Shown: piece by piece, positions 60,768 to 64,000 of the stretch | Numbering within the stretch: the first letter of the stretch is position 1 | Layout: the number at the start of each line of letters is the position of its first letter | Made by a program: the position numbers and the translations under genes | Assembly: GCA_039794405.1 (NCBI GenBank) | Contig: JBDIVL010000020.1 | Span: 6,795-70,794, forward strand | DNA length: 64,000 bases | From: JBDIVL01 sp039794405 | Lineage (GTDB): Bacteria; Planctomycetota; Brocadiia; Brocadiales; Brocadiaceae | Direction of reading: 5' to 3' | Notes under the pieces: generated by a model | Database searches by the model: none | Seen by the model: only the letters and a program-made list of their open reading frames with translations | Told to the model about the DNA's origin: nothing

Positions 60768-61748
60768 ATGATAGATATCAAGCGAGAAGATTTACTGCAG
60801 TTATATTATTATTTAAAACTGACACGAAAGTTAGAGGACCGGGTTACGTCTTTATACCACCAGGGAAAGATATTGGGAGGGGCATGGACGAGTAACGGTA
60901 CTGAGGCTGTTTCTGTGGGATATGGTTATGCCCTTGAAAAGAACGATATTGCAGCCCCTTATTTTAGAGATATGGGTGTTTTCCTGATCCGTGGTATTAC
61001 CGCAAAACGCATTATGGCGCAGTATATGGGTAAAAAGACCGGTGTTAGTGGTGGTAAGGAAGGGAATGTCCACATCGGCGATTTGAACTTTGGCGTTTTG
61101 GGTTTTCCCAGCCATTTGTCGGATAATTATCCAGTTGGAACGGGTGCTGCTCTTGCCTTTAAGATACGCGGTGAAAAAAGGGTTGTAGCAGCTTGTACCG
61201 GAGATGGCGGGACAAGTCGCGGTGATTTTCACGAGGGTATGAATTTTGCGGCCGTTAGGCAACTACCCATTGTATTCTTTTGTAACAACAATCAATATGC
61301 CTATTCTACCCCGCTGCGGTTACAAATGGCCGTAAAAAATGTTGCAGACCGGTCTCTTGCTTATGGTATACCCGGTAAGATTGTAGACGGAAACAATGTC
61401 ATAGAGGTTTACATGGCAGCTAAAGAGGCCTATGATAAGGCAAGGAATGGCGGTGGACCTACCTTCATAGAATGTAAAACGATGAGGATGCATGGTCATT
61501 CAGAACATGACAGTGCTAAGTATGTACCGCGAGAACTCCTGGAGGAATGGAAGAAAAGGGATCCTATTATGAATATGGAAAAATATCTTCTTGAAAACAA
61601 CATCTCAAAAAGAGAAGAATTGGATGATATCGGTTTACGGGCAAAAGAGGAAATTGATGAGGCAGAATCATTCGCAATGGAAAGTCCGTATCCAAAACCG
61701 GAAGATTGTTTTAAGGGTGTCTACTCAACACCTATACCAGAGGAGTGA
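60768..61748 (+). CDS. pdhA: Pyruvate dehydrogenase E1 component, alpha subunit
   Basis: The thiamine-diphosphate-binding half of the E1 decarboxylase. It has 326 residues. Motifs: YYYLKLTRKLEDRV, the GGAWTSNGTEAVSVG region, FGVLGFPSHLSDNYPVGTGAALAFK, the TPP loop CTGDGGTSRGDFHEGMNFAAV...CNNNQYAYS, and MRMHGHSEHDSAKYVP. It heads the three-gene set pdhA-pdhB-pdhC; gaps are six and 14 bases. The 2-oxo acid could also be acetoin or a branched-chain acid, since E1 sequences overlap; pyruvate is the likeliest. Confidence 0.9.
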   Translation: MIDIKREDLLQLYYYLKLTRKLEDRVTSLYHQGKILGGAWTSNGTEAVSVGYGYALEKNDIAAPYFRDMGVFLIRGITAKRIMAQYMGKKTGVSGGKEGNVHIGDLNFGVLGFPSHLSDNYPVGTGAALAFKIRGEKRVVAACTGDGGTSRGDFHEGMNFAAVRQLPIVFFCNNNQYAYSTPLRLQMAVKNVADRSLAYGIPGKIVDGNNVIEVYMAAKEAYDKARNGGGPTFIECKTMRMHGHSEHDSAKYVPRELLEEWKKRDPIMNMEKYLLENNISKREELDDIGLRAKEEIDEAESFAMESPYPKPEDCFKGVYSTPIPEE

Positions 61749-61754
61749 AGCAAT

Positions 61755-62729
61755 ATGAGAGAGATTACCTATCTTGAAGCAATTAAAGAGGCATTGGATG
61801 AAGAAATGACACGCGACCCAAGCGTGTTTATTCTAGGTGAAGATGTTGGGGTTTACGGTGGTGCCTTTCGTGTAACGGAAGGGTTCTATGAAAAGTATGG
61901 AGAGCTGCGTGTCCTTGATACTCCATTATCCGAATCCGGATTTACCGGTGCTGCAATCGGTGCATCACTTGTTGGTATGAGGCCCGTTGTCGAGATGCAA
62001 TTTGCTGATTTTATCTCGTGTGCTTTTGATCAGATCGTTAGTGTTGCTGCGAAGAATCATTACCGGTGGGGGGCAGCTACCCCGATTGTTGTTCGGGCAC
62101 CTTACGGCGGAAATATCCATGGTGGGGCATTTCATTCACAATCTATCGAGGGGTTTTTTTTCAACGTTCCTGGACTTAAAATTGTTGCACCTTCCACAGC
62201 TTATGATGCGAAGGGTTTATTGAAGGCCGCAATCCGTGATAACGATCCTGTTATTTATTGTGAACATAAATATCTTTACAGACGTATCAAAGACGATGTT
62301 CCCGTGGAAGATTATGTTATTCCTCTGGGAAAGGCCCGAATCGCCCTGGAAGGCACAGATGTATCAATTATCACTTATGGGGCTATGGTTCACACTGCAC
62401 TAGAGGCTGCACAGACACTCAAGGGGAAGGGTATTTCCGTTGAAGTCGTTGACCTGAGAACGATCTTGCCGTTAGATAAAAAATCGATCCTTACTACGGT
62501 AAAAAAGACAAATAAGGCTGTTATACTGCATGAACAGACGAAAACGGGTGGTGTCGGTGCAGAGGTTTCTGCCCTGATAACTGAACATTGTTTCGAGTAT
62601 TTGGATGGACCTGTTATCCGCGTTGCTGCACCGGATACGCCAGTACCATATAGTGCTCAAATGGAAGAGATCTTTATTCCGCAGACCGGGGATGTCGTTT
62701 CTGCCGTAGAGAAATTAATGCACTATTGA
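61755..62729 (+). CDS. pdhB: Pyruvate dehydrogenase E1 component, beta subunit
   Basis: Partner of PdhA in the E1 heterotetramer, 324 residues. It has ITYLEAIKEALDEEMTRDPSVFILGEDVGVYGGAFRVTEG, DTPLSESGFTGAAIGASLVGMRPVVEMQFADFI (with the TPP-contact Glu), RAPYGGNIHGGAFHSQSIEGFF, PSTAYDAKGLL, and EVVDLRTILPLDKKSI near the C-terminal domain, with HEQTKTGGVGAEV. It starts six bases after pdhA. Confidence 0.93.
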   Translation: MREITYLEAIKEALDEEMTRDPSVFILGEDVGVYGGAFRVTEGFYEKYGELRVLDTPLSESGFTGAAIGASLVGMRPVVEMQFADFISCAFDQIVSVAAKNHYRWGAATPIVVRAPYGGNIHGGAFHSQSIEGFFFNVPGLKIVAPSTAYDAKGLLKAAIRDNDPVIYCEHKYLYRRIKDDVPVEDYVIPLGKARIALEGTDVSIITYGAMVHTALEAAQTLKGKGISVEVVDLRTILPLDKKSILTTVKKTNKAVILHEQTKTGGVGAEVSALITEHCFEYLDGPVIRVAAPDTPVPYSAQMEEIFIPQTGDVVSAVEKLMHY

Positions 62730-62743
62730 GAAGGAGGTGAAAT

Positions 62744-63994
62744 ATGCCTATCGATGTAATTATGCCGCAGATGGGGGAAAGCGTTGCGGAGGGAACCATC
62801 CAGAAGTGGCTTGTTCATGAAGGGGATCATGTAGAAAAGGAACAACCCATTGTTGAAATTAGTACAGATAAGGTAGATACAGAAGTGCCGTCACCGGTTA
62901 GTGGTACTCTGAAAAAGATTCTTTATCCTGAAGGAAAAACGATACCTGTCCAGACAGTGATTGCCCAAATTGAGGCAAACGGGGCTAAGGAAGGTGTGGG
63001 TGCACCCGGAAAAAAAACAGAAGAAGCAAAAAAAGTAGAAATGGCTAAGCCTGCCGAAACGGTTGAGAAGGAAGAAGAGATAGAAAAACGATATTCACCA
63101 TTAGTAAGGAAACTGGCCAGGGAATATGCAGTCGATTTAGAGAAAGTAAAAGGTACTGGTGAGGGAGGGCGGGTTACGAAAAAAGATATTATGGATTACG
63201 TAGCTGCAAGGCCCGGTGCCGCGCCAACTCCTCCTGCTGAGCCTGAAAAGAAGATTTTGGAAAGAGAAATAACAATTCCATTAAGCCAGAAAAGAAAGCT
63301 TACAGCCGAAAGGATGGTACAGAGCAAACGGATGGCTGCCCATGTAACTACCGTATTTGAGATCGATATGGCACGAGTTGATCGGTACCGTGAACTCAAT
63401 AAGGCTAGTTTGAAGGATGAAGGTGTCCATCTTACCTATCTTCCATTTATAACCCATGCTGCAGCCCGTGCCATTAAGGATCATCCGATAATAAATGCTT
63501 CATGGACGGATGAGGGTATTGTACAGAAAAACTATATTAATATAGGGATTGCAGTATCCCTCGAAGATGGCCTGATAGTTCCCGTAATAAATGAAGCTGA
63601 TAAAAAAGATTTGCTGCAGTTATCGCGGGAAATTCAGGATATCGCCTTACGTGCACGAACAAAGAAACTGAAACCGGAGGATGTTCAGGGTGGAACGTTT
63701 ACCATAACGAATTATGGTATTAACGGCAGTTTATTTGGAACCCCAATTATATTACAGCCGCAGGTGGCAATATTGGGTGTTGGTGCTGTAAGCAAAAGAC
63801 CCGTTGTTATAGAGGATGCAATTGCAATCCGGCCTATGGTATACCTCAGCCTTTCATTTGACCATCGTGTTATGGATGGTGCTCATGCCGATATGTTCCT
63901 TCGTACAGTCAAAAATATTTTGGAAGAGTGGGAGGTTTCTGCCTATGAAAAGAAAAAGTCTTCTCCTCCAACTGGATATGGTGGAGTATGGTAA
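62744..63994 (+). CDS. pdhC: Pyruvate dehydrogenase E2 component
   Basis: Dihydrolipoamide acetyltransferase, 416 residues, core of the complex. The N-terminal lipoyl domain (about 1-78) has EISTDKVDTEVPSP with the lipoylated Lys. A Lys/Glu-rich linker precedes the peripheral subunit-binding domain (SPLVRKLAREYAVDLEKVKGTGEGGRVTKKDI), then a Pro/Ala linker and the catalytic domain from about 170 with TITNYGINGSLFGTPI and SFDHRVMDGA (catalytic His). AGGAGG precedes the ATG. The E3 gene would lie beyond the window edge, or elsewhere. Confidence 0.93.
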   Translation: MPIDVIMPQMGESVAEGTIQKWLVHEGDHVEKEQPIVEISTDKVDTEVPSPVSGTLKKILYPEGKTIPVQTVIAQIEANGAKEGVGAPGKKTEEAKKVEMAKPAETVEKEEEIEKRYSPLVRKLAREYAVDLEKVKGTGEGGRVTKKDIMDYVAARPGAAPTPPAEPEKKILEREITIPLSQKRKLTAERMVQSKRMAAHVTTVFEIDMARVDRYRELNKASLKDEGVHLTYLPFITHAAARAIKDHPIINASWTDEGIVQKNYINIGIAVSLEDGLIVPVINEADKKDLLQLSREIQDIALRARTKKLKPEDVQGGTFTITNYGINGSLFGTPIILQPQVAILGVGAVSKRPVVIEDAIAIRPMVYLSLSFDHRVMDGAHADMFLRTVKNILEEWEVSAYEKKKSSPPTGYGGVW

Positions 63995-64000
63995 GACATG

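Overview
The window is an AT-leaning bacterial chromosome segment made mostly of housekeeping operons, separated by long intergenic stretches full of decayed mobile elements and short dispersed repeats. The gene content points to a Gram-negative, respiring, menaquinone-using bacterium: UbiD and MenG/UbiE-type quinone enzymes, a three-subunit proton-translocating transhydrogenase, outer-membrane-type proteins, lipoproteins and corrinoid synthesis with a cobalt transporter. With a cytochrome P460-like c-type haem lipoprotein, the general look is that of an anammox planctomycete (Brocadia/Kuenenia type). That assignment is an inference from protein style; no hydrazine or hydroxylamine enzyme complex lies in the window.

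Layout. 1-9.4 kb: a DUF3568-type lipoprotein, pntB-pntAB-pntAA (minus), murQ (minus), uvrC and cinA (plus), a 103-bp MITE, then a second lipoprotein with an internally duplicated domain. 9.5-13.9 kb (minus): eno, an unusually long FtsB/DivIC-like protein and proA form a tightly overlapping unit, followed by a P460-like lipoprotein. 14.8-18.8 kb (plus): psd, ribE, pdxA, a cupin and rsmA. 18.8-21.9 kb: IS1634-type and IS1182-type transposase remnants, a broken Ig-like surface-protein fragment and an intact secreted protein. 21.9-24.2 kb: ubiD and menG. 24.5-26.9 kb: tRNA-Gln(CTG) and a 2.3-kb island of toxin-antitoxin genes closed by a second copy of the tRNA 3' half. 27-33.3 kb: a PlsC acyltransferase, a dead IS91-family transposase, a MITE that ends a cyclase remnant, a lipoprotein, and an SDH-type Clp-fold protease followed by a 63-residue partner.

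33.4-46.8 kb: tex, a family 2 glycosyltransferase, a DUF255 thioredoxin-fold protein, an MBL-fold hydrolase with an HD-GYP protein, an ACT-domain malic enzyme, a metallophosphoesterase, and grpE-dnaK ending in a perfect 16-bp hairpin. 47-53.2 kb: a cobalt/corrinoid locus (cbiB-cbiQ-cbiO with ATGA and longer overlaps) continuing into a YkgJ-like Cys-cluster protein, a Cys-rich exported protein, a periplasmic protein whose mature end begins with His, and a predicted outer-membrane barrel. No CbiM or CbiN is present, which makes this the best candidate for an undescribed metal-handling system. 54-60 kb: a Cache-HAMP-PAS histidine kinase, an O6-alkylguanine methyltransferase overlapping an M50-like membrane protein through a dual-coding 18-bp repeat, tRNA-Ala(CGC) with a terminator, a MidA-type methyltransferase, a short ferritin-like protein and a small unknown gene. 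60.7-64 kb: pyruvate dehydrogenase E1 alpha, E1 beta and E2.

Structural themes: a three-copy MITE of about 106 bp with 28-bp inverted ends, three hairpins of a GACAAAC/GTTTGTC family, and at least three further dispersed repeat families. All of these lie outside intact genes.
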